A program made the position numbers and the translations under genes. 64,000 bases of DNA from positions 750,088 through 814,087 of the forward strand of contig MNCI01016492.1 of the NCBI GenBank assembly GCA_015680685.1. Direction: 5' to 3'. Source of the stretch: Gnetum montanum. Lineage: Eukaryota; Streptophyta; Gnetopsida; Gnetales; Gnetaceae. The notes under the pieces are model-generated. The model did not search any database and was not told the DNA's origin. It worked only from the letters and a program-made list of their open reading frames with translations. Of this stretch, positions 47,043 through 59,729 are shown in pieces; the stretch's first letter is position 1, and each line of letters begins with the position of its first letter.

Positions 47043-47928
47043 TGATGGATCACAAATGACGACATTGACTACACCTCGTCAACTGGGCCTCATTGACACA
47101 TCACTTTATTCATCAACTAGGCCCTATTAACACAAGGTTTGTTCTTGCGTATAAATACACACTCACAAGCTACATTTATGGCTTCAATCAATCATACTGT
47201 AGTGAAGCTCTTGCAGGTTTCCCATTCAAAAGTTAGAATATTTTCCGAAGTGCTCCTAGCAAGAGTCATTGAGTGTACAGATTCAAGCATTGTTGTACCT
47301 AAGCACAACAATGTGTACAATAATAAAGATAAGCTTCTTGATAAACCTTGCAACATTATGGATAGTTTAGATGTTTTATTCATGCATTTAATGCTTTTTT
47401 TTATTTATTCAATGATTTTAAGTAATTAAGCTAATTAAGTAATCAAGTAAGATAGGCTAGATAGATTAAACACATAAGTCTGACCACTTTGAGCATAACA
47501 CATATTCACTTCGTAATCTCAGCAATGTTATTACTTGCTACACCTAGTAGCGTAGCACTTGGTAACCTACAATGGATACATGGATTTAGGATGTGTATGG
47601 AAAGTGGGATTAAATTCTTATGTTAGGACTAGTTGGAGGTTAGATAGTTAGTTAAATTAAATTAGTTATTTAATTACTCTATCTCTCTCTTTATGCACCA
47701 AAGAACATAAAACATAAAATGATAAAAATCATATGACTCAATTATACTTAACCATACCTTTGTACTTCACAAGTGTAATTGGGAAGACAACAAATAACCA
47801 TTAGGATAAATTTCACTTCCTAGAAGACTAGTGCACTGGAAACTAGAGAGTCCACAAAATTTGACTAGATCATGTGTGAATGCTTTGTAATTCATATGGT
47901 TGGGCATAGGGGTATCTTCCACTCATCA
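47043..47928 (+). repeat. 5' LTR of element F
   Basis: Starts TGATGGATCACAAATGACG and ends TTCCACTCATCA. Over its length it is the reverse complement counterpart of the E LTRs, for example ACATAAAATGATAAAAATCA and ACTTAACCATAC. TATAAATA at 47150-47157. About 886 bp. Confidence 0.75.
47150..47157 (+). promoter_or_regulatory. LTR TATA box, element F
   Basis: TATAAATA in GCGTATAAATACACAC, at the same place as the E LTR TATA box. Confidence 0.6.
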
Positions 47929-47929
47929 T

Positions 47930-47947
47930 TGGCACCATTTCCAAAGA
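47930..47947 (+). other. Primer binding site, element F (tRNA-Asp type)
   Basis: TGGCACCATTTCCAAAGA, one base after the LTR. It is a mutated form of the E site TGGCACCATTGCCGGGGA, which matches the tRNA-Asp 3' end used by Athila-type elements, allowing for C-to-T changes. Confidence 0.75.
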
Positions 47948-47999
47948 CTCTATTTTTTGAAACATGCACTACCTAGGATTAGTGAACATTACTAATATC

Positions 48000-50640
48000 A
48001 TTGGATAAACCCAAGTTCAACATCACTCTCACATAACATATAATTACAAAAGCACACTGATTATTTTATTTTCTGCAAAATGTCTTCTTCCCATAGGCAT
48101 GAAAATGTCAAACCACCAATCCCACAAGAGTGAAAAGTGATATATACTCATCCAAATGAGTATGTACTTGACTTCATCTTCATCCTACATTAGGATGAGC
48201 AATTTTAATAGCATGATATGGAGGTCAAGATTGTAATGCCCACTAATCGATCTATGCCAAGGATGCTATTTTAAACTCTTAAGAAGTTGGACATCACAAA
48301 TATTCAAAAAGAATACATTGTGAATGGTTATGACACTTGGGACTACTATCCCACTGAAACACAATATAGGAGAGATTGACACTAGGAGAAGTACCATGAA
48401 TTTATGAAGGAGAAACACTTCAGTAACCCTTTGTTCCTACTAAACCAAGATAACAATGTGGATCCTTTCCTTGAGGATTTCCAACATGAAGATTCTTCAC
48501 CCTACATTATTGGTGATGAAGGCGTGGCCCTAAACTTGTGCTCCACTATTCATAAACTAGGTTTATGAAAAAGTAATAGTCCATGTAGGGACTCAAGAAA
48601 ACCTCACAATGGCAAGGGATATAAGGATGGTGGTTGCAATGAGTGAAGAGGTGGTGGAGGATACCATAGTGATGGTGATGGTCCACCTTCCTCTTCGTCC
48701 CCTTCATCTGATTCCAAACATTCCTCTTTATCTTCTAGTTCTGATAGAAGTTGTTGGAGAAATTATCATGATGAAGGTGATTAGTGGGATAATAATAACT
48801 ATAGAGCCCACCAACAATGAAGGGGTGATAGAAATCATCATCAACATAATCATGATGATGAACCTCTATTGATAACTTGAAGCATGCTTATCATTGCATA
48901 AGTAGTTAAGATTTCAACTAGGCATGTGAAAGATAGTTGGATTAAGTGCTTAGACATGAACAATGTTCCAAGATTTTAGGGGAGATATAACTCTAATTAA
49001 CATACACATCCACAAGCTTTCCATGATTCCTGTGCCTTACAAAACATTGAAAATGATTGGCAAAAACTCAAACTCTTTTCCAAGACACTCATCAAGGGAG
49101 ATGAAAGCTGGTACTATTTTTTGGAGCTAGAATCCATTCAAAGATGGAGTACCATGTTAGAGCTATTAAATGCAAAATATCAAACATACCCTAGAGTGTC
49201 TAATCTGAGAAGGCAAATCCAAGGCTAGAAACAAGGAACACATGCATCCTTGGATTCTACCATGGGTAGATACTATTCTCTCTTACATTGATGCCTTGAC
49301 CATGGTTATTCTTAGTGGGAACAACTCTACCATATTGTAGATGGGCTCAAAGTAGAAACTAGAATAACTCTTGGAGTTTGTGCCTAAGGGAGATTGTTTG
49401 AACTAAGATCTCATTAGATAAAAATGTTAATAGTGTAGTTAGTTAAAGAATAAGGTGAATTTAGAAAAATAAAAAGTACAAAAGGAATCCTTCCATAAGA
49501 AAAAGGGAGATCCAATTTTGTGACAATGAGGAGTCACCACTCGATGAAGTGGTGAATAGGAAAACACTACTCATCAAAAAATTTATTTTTGATATCTTGA
49601 CAAAGGTTGATAAATTATGGAACTCTTCGAATGAAAAATTTCAAACTACCATGAAGATTGTTGAAGAGTCTAAAGTGAAAAATAGTGATTGTAATCATAG
49701 GAGGAAAAAGGAAGCTAAATGTGCCTACTAAAGACATAAGGGCAAAGCTACTACAGTAGAAGAAGTTGTGGAAACAAACTCTAAATATGACATTTGTTGT
49801 CACATTTTTCAATATGAACGTCCTAAGGGATGTTTCCCTATGATGTCATAGTTACAAGAGTTTCAAATGTATGTGTTGAATCCTTGACTAGCATGAAGGC
49901 AAGCACCTAGATGATTACCTTATTCTCAATATAATCTAAGGCAATTTCACTAAGAACAACAAGCTTACTATCCAAGTGAACCTCCACCACAACCGTATGA
50001 ACAATATCAATAGTGACACCAACCACAGTTATGGAGAATGTCATTTCCAAGATAGTAGTACACTTATAAGCAACCAAATCCATACAGGTACTATGTTCAG
50101 AAACCCATCTCTCCATGAAGTTCTACAAGTCACACCTCATTTCAACATCACTATTACTTTTTAGAGTATTACCAAACACATTCATGATCTACTTGAGAAG
50201 AGAACTCATATCCATACCATCCTCTGCATCTATCTACACACATCTCTCTACCCTTAACTAAATAACCTCCTAATCCATCCATGTAAGGAAAAATTCCTCC
50301 ATAGCCATACCAATGAAATGCTATGAGGGCTTTACATTCACAACCAACTTTCTAGCTGAGTGGTTTAGATAATCAATCTAGGAAATGACCATTTTTCTAA
50401 CCTAAAAATCCTTTCAAACCCTCAACCTAGTGTAGCTTGTCACCCTATATTACTAACATCCTCATTCTTTACATCAAATACATTCAATACCCTTCAAACC
50501 AAATGCTGCATCAAATCCAAACTATGATGATAACTCATGTTGTATCTAATTGGATCAAGGCTGGCAATCTTCCCATGAAAAGATCTAACCAGGAAGTCCT
50601 CTTATTTACTTGCAAATTTCTAGACATGAACCATGTAAGG
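48000..50640 (+). pseudogene. Element F gag (decayed)
   Basis: The best block is at 48950-49230: PQAFHDSCALQNIENDWQKL and ESWYYFLELESIQRWSTMLE, matching E gag nearly residue for residue. Flanking pieces (IVDGLKVETRITLG near 49330; a zinc-knuckle-like CDICC...KGCFP near 49785-49840) fall in other frames. Long chance frames in this span (for example 48609-48872) are not the gag frame. Beyond repair as a gene. Confidence 0.7.
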
Positions 50641-51030
50641 CTTTTTTTATTCTAGTTTTAATGTTAATCTCATCTCCCATGACATGTACAAGGCCTAGAA
50701 CCTATCATCTCCCAAGAAGAGCAACATCTATTTAGAATTAGTAGACCAATCAATCACTATCCCTTTGGGATTAGTGGAGGACATTATGACCATAGTTTGT
50801 AGGTGGTCCTATCCTACCGATTTTCTAATTATCAAGGTTAAAAACTACAAAGGTGAATTCCCCATCATTATGGGAATGGCTTGGTTAAGCATAGTAGATG
50901 CACATATGGCTATAAGGGATCTCTCCTTAGAAATCTCCAAGGAAAATGAATTTGGGCATTTAGAGAAGAAACATGTTCCATGCATCATGTATAGTGATAA
51001 TGAATGCAATTGCATGCAAAATATCTAGTC
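50641..51030 (+). pseudogene. Element F protease (decayed)
   Basis: ITIPLGLVEDIMTIVC and FPIIMGMAWLSIVDAHMAI match the E protease and the general VEDV...PIILGRPFL pattern of Athila proteases. The active-site D-S/T-G block just upstream is not preserved. Confidence 0.7.
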
Positions 51031-51359
51031 CATCAAAAGTAAATATATTAAATCATGCAATCAATGTGCACATGAAATAGATATCCAAATGTGTCTATAC
51101 AAAGCAACCAGAAAATAAGAGGGCACCTACCTAATAGCTAACTCTAACAAGAGCACATTATATATGGAACTAACTAAGAGCATAACATGTGCTTATGTTA
51201 AAGGCATTGATGAACTTAAACAAGTTCATTACTAGTGCTTTGATGATGAATATGATGATACCTATTGGAAAGAGTTGGAAATTCCTAAGAATTTCAAACA
51301 AGAGCCCTTAGAGTTAAAAACTCTACTAGCCAACATGGAGTATGCATTTCTAAATAATG

Positions 51360-52558
51360 GAAAGACATCATAATCAATGCAATTCTTGCTCCTAAACAAA
51401 ATAACAAGTTTTTAGAGGTCATCAACAAATGTCCAATAGCCTTTTCTTGGTCATATCCCAAATTAATAGGGATAGATCCAAGGCTATGCTAACATTGCAT
51501 CTACACTAACTTTGTATTGAAGCCAAGAAGGCAATCATAAAGGTGGATAAATCCCAAATTGAAATAAACTATCAAGAAGAAAATAGAACAACTCGTCAAG
51601 GTGGGGTTCATGTATCCCATTGCAGATAGTAAGTGGATTAGCCAACTTGTAATTATGCCAAAGAATGATGGTAACTAGTGGGTCTACATCAACTTCAAGC
51701 TATTGAATATGACAACATTTAAATATAATTTTTCATTGCTATTTTTGGATCACGTTTTGAACACCATATCTAGGAATTGCTATTATAGCTTCTTGGATGG
51801 TTATAGTGGCTATAACCATATCCAAATTGCACCAGAAGATTAGGCCAAGATAACATTCATAAGTCCCTAGGAAACTTTTTCATATTGTAATGTGCAGATT
51901 TGGATGTTAGCATTCAAATGTCTATGTAGTGTCCTTAGCATTTTTCAATAGCATATTGGTAGTAGGGTAGAAGTCTTTATGAATGACTTCTCTACCTATG
52001 GGGCTACATTTGAGCAATCCATTGACTACCTTGAGTAGGTTATGAAAAGATGTGTCAAAATAAATCCTAGGATCAATTGGCAGAAACTCCATTTAATAGT
52101 CCAATAAGGCATAGTATTGGGGCATAGAATTACATGGGTAGGGATTGAGATAGATTGGAAAAGATAAGGATCATATAAGGAATTACACATCAAGTAGAGA
52201 TAGTTAAAGATGTTAGATCATTCCTTAGATGCTACTACCATTGATTCATAAAAAATTTCTCTAAGATTTCCAAGATGTTGGTTGAGCTTATGAAGAAAGA
52301 TGCTCCATTCATCTTGACCAAGAAGTGCAAACATGCATTCTAGAAGTTAAAGGAAAAACTCATAGAAACTCCAATTCTACAGGAACCAGACTAGTTCAAA
52401 CCATTCCATATAATGACAGATGCATCTAATTATGACTTGGGAGTAGTGTTTACATAGTTGGATGATAAGAAATGTCCAAATTACATCCACGACTCAAGCC
52501 AAAGAATTGTGGGTGCATAGTTAAATTACACCACAACTGAGAAAGAATTAATGGTAAT
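51360..52558 (+). pseudogene. Element F RT and first part of RNase H (decayed)
   Basis: RT pieces in order: VGFMYPIADSKWISQLVIMPK, FLDGYSGYNHIQIAPED, then VFMNDFSTYG where Athila-type RTs have FMDDFSVYG, so a catalytic Asp is Asn. Then GHRITWVGIEID and the RNase H approach LNYTTTEKELMV, which stops at 52558 where element E begins and resumes at 59730 with VCALKNF. Many stops. Confidence 0.85.
52554..52558. repeat. Target site duplication of element E, left copy
   Basis: GTAAT here and GCAAT at 59725-59729, one transition apart. Removing E with one copy restores an uninterrupted RNase H frame in F. Confidence 0.8.
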
Positions 52559-53322
52559 TGATGAGTGGCGAGATANGGGTGTATGGTTAAGTAGGTCCGA
52601 GGTATATGACTTTTATAGTCTTTTATGTTTTATCTCCTATGCTATTGAGGTGAAGGGTTGAGAAACTAATTACTAAATCTAACTAATGAACTAAGTCTAA
52701 ATTACCTAGCGTCAGCATCCGTTCCCACTTACCGTACACACCCTGAACCGATGCAATTGTGGCTACCAAATGCTAATCGTTGCTGGGAGCACCACGTGTA
52801 AGACATGTGCTCGAAGTGGTCATACAGAGGTACTTAACTAAGATGAAAGGATTGAGAGAATCTAATCTAGCCTAAGTGTGATGAGTATCCGTTCCTTGAT
52901 TATCCGTACACATCCTTAAATGCTCGTAATCAAGTCGTACTCATTCTGCATTACTAGGAGATAAGGGTGAGAGAGAAAGCAATAAATAACATTAAATAAA
53001 ATCATATTCCATGCACTGCAAGGTTTATCCTGGAAGTTTGTCTTTATTGTCCTACACAACTTGTGTTCAAGTATAATGTTGCTCGAATAAAGATCCATTC
53101 ACTTTAGGACTCCTACTGTGAGCACATGGAAAATATTCTATCTCTGGAGTGATCAATCTACCTGAGTTTCCCTACTTCTAGCCTAGGATGATGAAACAAG
53201 GGAGAGTTGCCTCTTATTTATAGCTATGACAGTGCACCGTGATATCGTGTACATGATATCTCAAGGGAAAATGCAATATCGCATACACAATATTGTGGCC
53301 CATGCGATAGCGTGTCTCATCA
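52559..53322 (-). repeat. 3' LTR of element E (with assembly gap)
   Basis: 764 bp against 919 bp for the partner. About 155 bp are missing exactly at an N at 52576, so the loss is probably an assembly collapse. The GATATC-type dyads near 53230-53312 are more mutated than in the right LTR. Confidence 0.85.
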
Positions 53323-55600
53323 TATCTCCATGAATAAATGAAAACTCATCCTTGAGTTCCTTACAGAATATTGGAAAGGTATGGGATTATTGAGGTGAAT
53401 AGAACTAATGGGATGACATGTGAATGGATCATCATTACAAGACCTGACAAAACTGGTGTTCATGACAACAAGGGTGAACACCTTATTACATTGACATCAG
53501 GCCTTAGTTGGTAGCTGTGGGAGAAGAGAGAAAGAAGTATTGCTGCTGCTAATGCCAAGATTGCACCTTTTTTTTTCCATCCTTAAGTGCACCATCGATC
53601 TTGCTCCTTGCACAACTCCTCCTAGCACTACTCCATTCCAAGTGTTTGCTCTAGATCTAATCCGTTGTTGTATGATCGCCATGTGCACACACAACACAAT
53701 CATATATTAGTAAGGGTAAATGAATCATCATGTAATTAATACCTTGCTTCGGTGTAGGTCCATTGGCTAGGTTGTGGTATGGCTAATTTCAGATCTCAGG
53801 ATGTATTAATGATGACTACCGAATGTGTCGGGGTTAGGAAAAAATTGGGGCTAGGAGAAAATTGAAAAAAATATGGCCCCGTACCCCCATGACTAATCAT
53901 GAACCTTCACTAACATTAGAATGGAGAAATAAAAGGAGTAAGAAAAATAGATAAAAAGGGACAACTATGGCATCAATGAAATGGATGTCAAGATGGAAAT
54001 GAACAAAATAAAATTCATTGCAAAAATGTTAGGGAAAAGTATTTAACTGGTGCACCAAATAGGAATGTCAGTGGATCCTCCCCAAAGCAAGTTCATACCC
54101 TTAATGCCCTGATAAACCCACATTCAAAGAGTCTGTAGGCTCTAGGAATGTTAATTGGAACAAGAGTTAAAGTCTTAACTGCAAGAATTTACCAAAAATA
54201 AAACAATGCATCAACCAAAATATATACACTAATGATACAATTGGCAATGAGGTGAAGAATGGAGAGAAGGATGGAGAGAATAGAATGGAATGGAATCCCA
54301 AGAACAAGATGGTGTACAACCCCTTGTGTAGTTTATGATTAAAGTGACTTGGAAAATCTCATTCCAACTCTGGCCTCAAATAAACCACTTCCAGTGAATT
54401 TGCATTAATGCATGTGGCCAAACCATCCTCTTGAAGTAACAAGAATGCCTTCACCCAAGAGTCATCACCATTCTGACAAAACAAGAAGAGAATGGGAAGT
54501 GAGAAGGGCCTTAGTTAGAGGGAACATTTTTAGTTCCATAACCAATGCTTGTAGCCTAAGAGATTATTTTGTCTAAGGGGTGTGCTTTGAATTCTCACTT
54601 CTTATTCTTCTTTTAATTCTTTTATTTTTGTGTTTTATGTTTTTATGCATGAGAACCACGCCATGCAAAGAAATTGTTATTTTTATTATCTTAGCTTCTA
54701 ATAATTGGGTAACATCAAAACGGTGAGGAAACCCAAGAAGAAAACATCCAAGAACCCAAGAGAATGGCCAACACCAAAGCATCAAGTTCCCTTGAAGTCA
54801 CACCCTTTTCAAACCTTGAGTCCTCCCTTAGTTTGAGAAGTGCCCAATCACCGATTCATTAAGGTTCTTATTATGAAGGAGACTATACATTTCCAAGCCA
54901 AGAGAGACCATAGAAACTAGTGGCTGGATGGATGAAGTAAACTCATTTCCTACCATATCAAAAGAAACATACCTTAGTATCAACATCATGACCTAAAGGT
55001 AAAAACCAAACATTAGCAATCAACATGAAAATACTTCATACCATCATGCAGAACACTTATTGGGTGACAAACTTACAGGGTGGATAATATAAGCACACAA
55101 AAAAATGAAAAAGTATAACGATGTTGAAAAACAAAAACAAGAAAAGTTAAAGAAATTTGTAAAACAAAAACGTGTAAGACAAAAACATGTAAAAAAAATG
55201 TGTAAGACAAAAACTTGTAAAAAAATGTTGTAAAACAAAAATGTGTAAAATAAAAACTTGTAAAAAAATGCGTAAAACAAAAACATGTAAAACAAAAACT
55301 TAAAAGGAACTGAGGGCCCCATATGATTAGCATAGGTGTCCATCTCCCCCATGATTGAATTGCAAGGGAGAGATCCAAAATAATAAATATCTATTTGAAT
55401 TTCGTAGAAGTGCCCAACTCCTCCCAATTGATGATCTTAGGTTGAGGGGTGGGAGTTGGCGACGCTCATGTTCCAACATGTCTATGACTTCATTATTGGC
55501 ATGGTTTGTCTCCTCAGTTCGTTCCATGCATATGTGTTTTCTCTTTCGAGTAGCTGTCAACCACAGGGTGTCTACTACTTGTTGTGTGGTTGTTACATAC
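53323..55600 (-). other. Element E region without coding genes
   Basis: Where RT, RNase H and integrase would be. A simple repeat of GTAAAACAAAAAC units occupies about 55088-55310 and creates misleading long frames. Otherwise I see no protein family on either strand. The missing pol is the main feature. Confidence 0.65.
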
Positions 55601-55608
55601 AGGAATCT

Positions 55609-56060
55609 TTATTTCAAAGTTTCAAGGGCACACCTGTTACATGGAGGCATTTCCTCCATGTCATCACCCAATGAATCATTGTATGTGATGTATGGAACTT
55701 TCCTCTTCTTGATCTTTCCATAAATGTTTATCTTAGAAATTTTCAAGGAAAGATCACAAATTCCTAGGTACGCATCTGCTGTACTTAGCCATGACCTTCT
55801 CATTATAATAGGGAAGTCCCTGTAGTTGCTATTAACTTCTATCACTAGGAAGTTAGCTGGGTAGGACCAACCACACACAGTGATAACAATGTCCTCCACC
55901 AATCCCAAGGGAATGGTGATGGACTGGTCTGCCAGCTCTAGTTGGATGTTTCTCTTCTTAAGTTGGGACATGTTCCAGGCTTGATACATCTCTCATGATA
56001 TTCAATTGACTTCGGAACCTAAGTTAAGAAGAGCCTTATTTTTTTCATTCCTGGCTATTT
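55609..56060 (-). pseudogene. Element E protease
   Basis: Minus strand: ALLNLGSEVN where the catalytic block D-x-G should stand (Asp replaced by Asn), a stop, then EMYQAWNMSQ, ITIPLGLVEDIVITVCGWS and FPIIMRRSWLSTADAYLGI. The same pieces occur in F. The catalytic Asp is lost, so inactive. Confidence 0.75.
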
Positions 56061-56099
56061 GTAGATAGATTAAGGGACTCCTAGGGTTAGTTAGTTTCT

Positions 56100-58510
56100 T
56101 GGGAAGGTGGCCTACCTTGATCCAATTAATTACAGTATGCGTTAACATAACCATATGCATACAGCTCTATTGGACTGAAGGGTGCTCCAAAGTGTTAGAT
56201 GGTGGAGGAGTGTACCTAGACTCAACCGCTTGTTGTGAGAGCTTTTTTGGGCTTTTGGTTCTGAGAAAAGGCCTTTTCTTTTTATAGTTGTTAGAACCAG
56301 TAGCAGGTTGAATATTTATAGCTTTCACAACATTACTTTGCTGCGGTTGAGTAGGGATTTCCCCTTGCATTGTTGGAGCAGGTTGTATGGGAACTATAGG
56401 TGGAAGAGGTGCGGATGGATTTGGAGGATGGTAAGTGTGTGGGGTGCCTTGTGGAGGAGGAGGAGTCCTCCTAAAGTACTCCCAAACTTGGTAGTGACGT
56501 TGGGAAGTAGTGTGATCCATAGAGTCACTTGGAGAAACCAGCTGCTGCACATAATAACCATAAGGATCAAGTTGTTAGTAAGGGTATTGTTGTTTCGGCA
56601 GTGGCATCCCCCATGATTGGGGTATTTCCACTGCTGATGCTATCTGATGGGTTGTGGTGGAGTTCCACTTGGATAGTACATTAGTGGTTGGTGGAACTAC
56701 CTTGGGTTACCTTAAGAATAAGGTAACCTTCGGGGTGTTTTCCGTTGGTTGAGTCTTGGATTAAGTGCATACACCCGAGACTCTTGTAGATATGAGATGA
56801 TTGGAAAACATCCCTTAAGATGGTCATAATGGCAAATCTCACATCCACCATCATCATCTATGTCTAAATCCATAACTTCATCAAAGATAGTAATCTTCCC
56901 CTTACCCTTGTTATGTGCAGGGCCTGAATTTCTCCACTTTGTCTTATCTTTGTCACTACTCTATTTCACCTTAGAATCTTCTACAATTTTCAAGATAGTT
57001 TCAAGTCTAGAGTTTAAGGAATCCCACAATTGGTCCATCTTAGCTGATACTTCTGTTGTTAATTTTTAAATTAGCAAGATTTTTCTATTCACCAACTCTT
57101 CGAGTGGTGACTCATCCTCTTCATCGCAAAATTTCACTCCCTTCTACTAAAGGGAGGGATCACAGTTGTATTCTTCTGCACTCTCTCTTTTTCATAGTTC
57201 ACCTTTCTCTTTTTCTACTTGTTCCAACAAACGATGTACTTCATGGGCTCTAAGTTTTAATAGTCTCCCTTGAGCATAAGTCCCAAGGGTTCTTCAAGTC
57301 TCATGCCTTAGCCCATCTACGATGTGGCAAAGTTGATCTCGCTGTGCGTAACCATGGCCTAGGCAATGATGTAATAATGCATAGTAGCAGCCCATGGTAG
57401 CATCCAAGGGTTCATGAGTACCTTGTTTCTAGCATTGGATCTGCTTACGCAAATTAGACACTCTGGAGTATGTCTGATACTTATCATTGAAGAGTTCTAA
57501 CATCGTACTCCACCTCCTGATGGTTTCTGGTTCTAAGGACTGGTACCAACTCTTTTCTTCTTTAATGAGTGTCCTTGGAAACAACTTAAATTTTTTCCAC
57601 TCATTCTCTATGTTTTTCAAGGCACAGGCATTGTGGAATGCCTGTAAATGATGCTGCAGATCAACGTTGTATCCCCCTTCAAATTGTGGGATGTTGTTCA
57701 TGGCTAAACGCTTGATCTAGCTATCTTTTAAATGCGTTGTTGGTATTCTCACTTCCTCTATTATATTGAGCATACTTTAGGTTGCAAGTAGGGGCTCATC
57801 ATGATCATCTCTCTCATGACGTCTATGATGTCTTCGTTGTTCCCTACTTTCCCTTCGTTCATGCCCTTGTCCTCTCTCTCAACTCTCTCGTCAAGGTCTC
57901 TCATTTTTCCTACCTCTATCCTCATCATTATGCTCATGTTGGTTGTTCCTAGATGTGGAAGGAGAGGGTGAGTGATGAGATGAAGGAGGAGAGGAAGGAG
58001 AACCATCGCCATGATGATGCTTCCTACCTTCTCTTCGGCTGCTATAGCCCCGATTGTGGTGATGATCTAAGTGCCTGTCCTTATTATGAGTTGTTGTTCC
58101 CTCTGTGAACAGTTGGTGTTCATGGGGATCAAAACCATGTTATGTATCATTGAGCGTAGGTTCTGATACCCCACCTCCTCACCATCATTAGGAGGGGGAA
58201 CATCTTTTAATAGTGAACCCATTATGAGTGGTTCACCATCTTTGATTTCACTAAGGATGTGCAAGACCTCTTTGCCCTTCGATAGTGTATGTTGGTTCTC
58301 CTGCCTTGAGTCCCTCAGACGTTGTAAAGCTGTGGGATGGTAATCCCTCACATCAAAATTTTTTGCAACGTATTCAGCATATAATTCTATCATGCCAATC
58401 TATGCCAAAGCACGGAGAAACATGTTTGGGACTGCATGATCTGGAGGTAACACGATGTTACCTTACAAGTCTCTCGAGAACATCTATTCATCTTGATGGA
58501 GGATAAAAGT
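56100..58510 (-). pseudogene. Element E gag and proline-rich linker
   Basis: N-terminal part 58067-58393 (NFDVRDYHPTALQRLRDSRQ). Arg/Ser/Glu-rich middle 57761-58012. Gag core 57429-57701 (LQAFHNACALKNIENEWKKF, SWYQSLEPETIRRWSTMLEL). Then HHCLGHGYAQRDQLCHIVDG, KMDQLWDSLNSRLETILKIV, a CEICHYDHLKGCF zinc-binding piece near 56835-56875, and a Pro-rich segment 56167-56550. The frame is broken at several points. It packages RNA in functional relatives; here it may have relied on such relatives in trans. Confidence 0.8.
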
Positions 58511-58786
58511 AAAATTAGGAACATATTCATCAGGATGAGTATAGACTATCTGGTATTATTGAGGACTTGGCGGATTTAGATTATGTGTTTCTTATTTCCA
58601 ACTATTCATTGTATTGTTCCTAGGTGGTGAGTTGCTCTTATGAGAAGACGAAGAAGAGATGATGTCTTATAGGTGTGCTAATTTTACTGTTATATAATTT
58701 TTCATATTTGATTATCCCGAAGGTTTGTTTAGGCTCCAAACGATGTGAGTGATATCCTATGTTCTATTCAGCGCACAAACACTTAG

Positions 58787-58804
58787 TCCCCGGCAATGGT
58801 GCCA
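58787..58804 (-). other. Primer binding site, element E (tRNA-Asp)
   Basis: The plus strand reads TCCCCGGCAATGGTGCCA, which is the tRNA-Asp 3' end TCCCCGGCAACGGCGCCA with two C-to-T changes. Directly next to the 5' LTR. It is a priming site, not a tRNA gene. Confidence 0.88.
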
Positions 58805-58805
58805 A

Positions 58806-59724
58806 TGATGAGTGGCGAGATACCCCTACACTCAACCATACGAATACAAGCATAGCATGTGCGATCTAGTCGAACTCCGTAGACTAAGTGCCTACATGCC
58901 CCATGGAACACTTAGGGTTAATCATTCATTGTCTTCCTAGACTTACTTGTAGTTGTGACAGTGTATGGTTAAGTAAGTCCGAGGTATATGATTTTTATAG
59001 AATTTTATGTTTTATCTCCTATGCTATTGAGGTGAAGGGTTGAGAAACTAATTGCTAACTCTAACTAATGAACTAAGTCTAAATTACCTAGCGTCAGCAT
59101 CCATTCCCACTTACCATACACACCCTGAACCGATGCAACCGTGGCTACCAAATGCTAATCGTTGCAGGGAGCACCATGCGTAACGCATGTGATCAAAGTA
59201 GTCATACAGAGGCACTTAACTAAGATGAAAGGGTTGAGAGAATCTAATCTAGCCTAAGTGCGATGAGCATCCATTCCTTGATTATCCGTACACATCCTTA
59301 AATGCTCGTAATCAATTCGTACTCATTCTGCATTACTAGGAGATAAGGGTGAGAGAGAAAGCAATAAATAACATTAAATAAAATCCTATTCCATGAACTA
59401 CAAGGTTTCTCCTAGAAGTTTGTCTTTATTTTCATACACAACTTATGTTCAGGTACAATGTTTCTTGAATAAAGATCCGTTCACTTTAGGACTCCTACTG
59501 TGAGCACATGGAAAATATTCTATCTCTAGAGTGATCAATATGCCATAGTTTTTCTACTTCTAGCCTAGGATGATGAAACAAGGGAGAGCTGCCTTCTATT
59601 TATAGACATGATAGTGCACTAGAATATCACATACATGATATCACAGGGGATGATGTGATATCACATGGAATGCGATATCACGACGAGTGCGATATCGCGT
59701 CCCGTGCGATATCGTATCTCATCA
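58806..59724 (-). repeat. 5' LTR of element E
   Basis: 919 bp, TGATGAGTGG to TCTCATCA. Minus-strand TATAAATA at 59597-59604. GCAAT follows at 59725-59729. Confidence 0.9.
59625..59716. repeat. GATATC palindrome array in E 5' LTR
   Basis: Six to seven copies of the dyad GTGATATCAC / GCGATATCGC in about 90 bases, in U3 immediately upstream of the TATA box. Traces remain in the left LTR at 53230-53312. Confidence 0.8.
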
Positions 59725-59729
59725 GCAAT

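Larger units (their letters stand above)
52559..59724 (-). mobile_element. Element E: Athila-family element with gag and protease only (7.2 kb)
   Basis: LTRs 52559-53322 and 58806-59724, both starting TGATGAGTGGCGAGATA and ending CTCATCA on the plus strand. The PBS at 58787-58804 shows the element runs on the minus strand. Internal region: gag (about 57.2-58.5 kb), a proline-rich linker, protease (55.6-56.05 kb), then 2.2 kb without RT, RNase H or integrase. So it is non-autonomous, like gag-only elements known in plants. Its gag and LTR are close to element F, its likely relative, into which it inserted in the opposite direction. Confidence 0.88.

Noticed and set aside
48609-48872. 87-codon hydrophobic plus-strand frame
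   Set aside because: Lies in the decayed gag of F in a frame that matches no gag block; no conservation with E.
53497-53703. 68-codon minus-strand frame in element E as a possible env-like or extra protein
   Set aside because: No recognisable motif, short, and in a region otherwise full of stops; insufficient support.
55044-55427. Long Phe/Tyr/Leu-rich frames resembling membrane segments in element E
   Set aside because: Produced by a GTAAAACAAAAAC simple repeat read on the other strand; not a membrane protein.
58787-58804. Possible tRNA-Asp gene fragment
   Set aside because: Only the 3' 18 bases match and they sit exactly at the LTR border on the correct strand, so it is a primer binding site.
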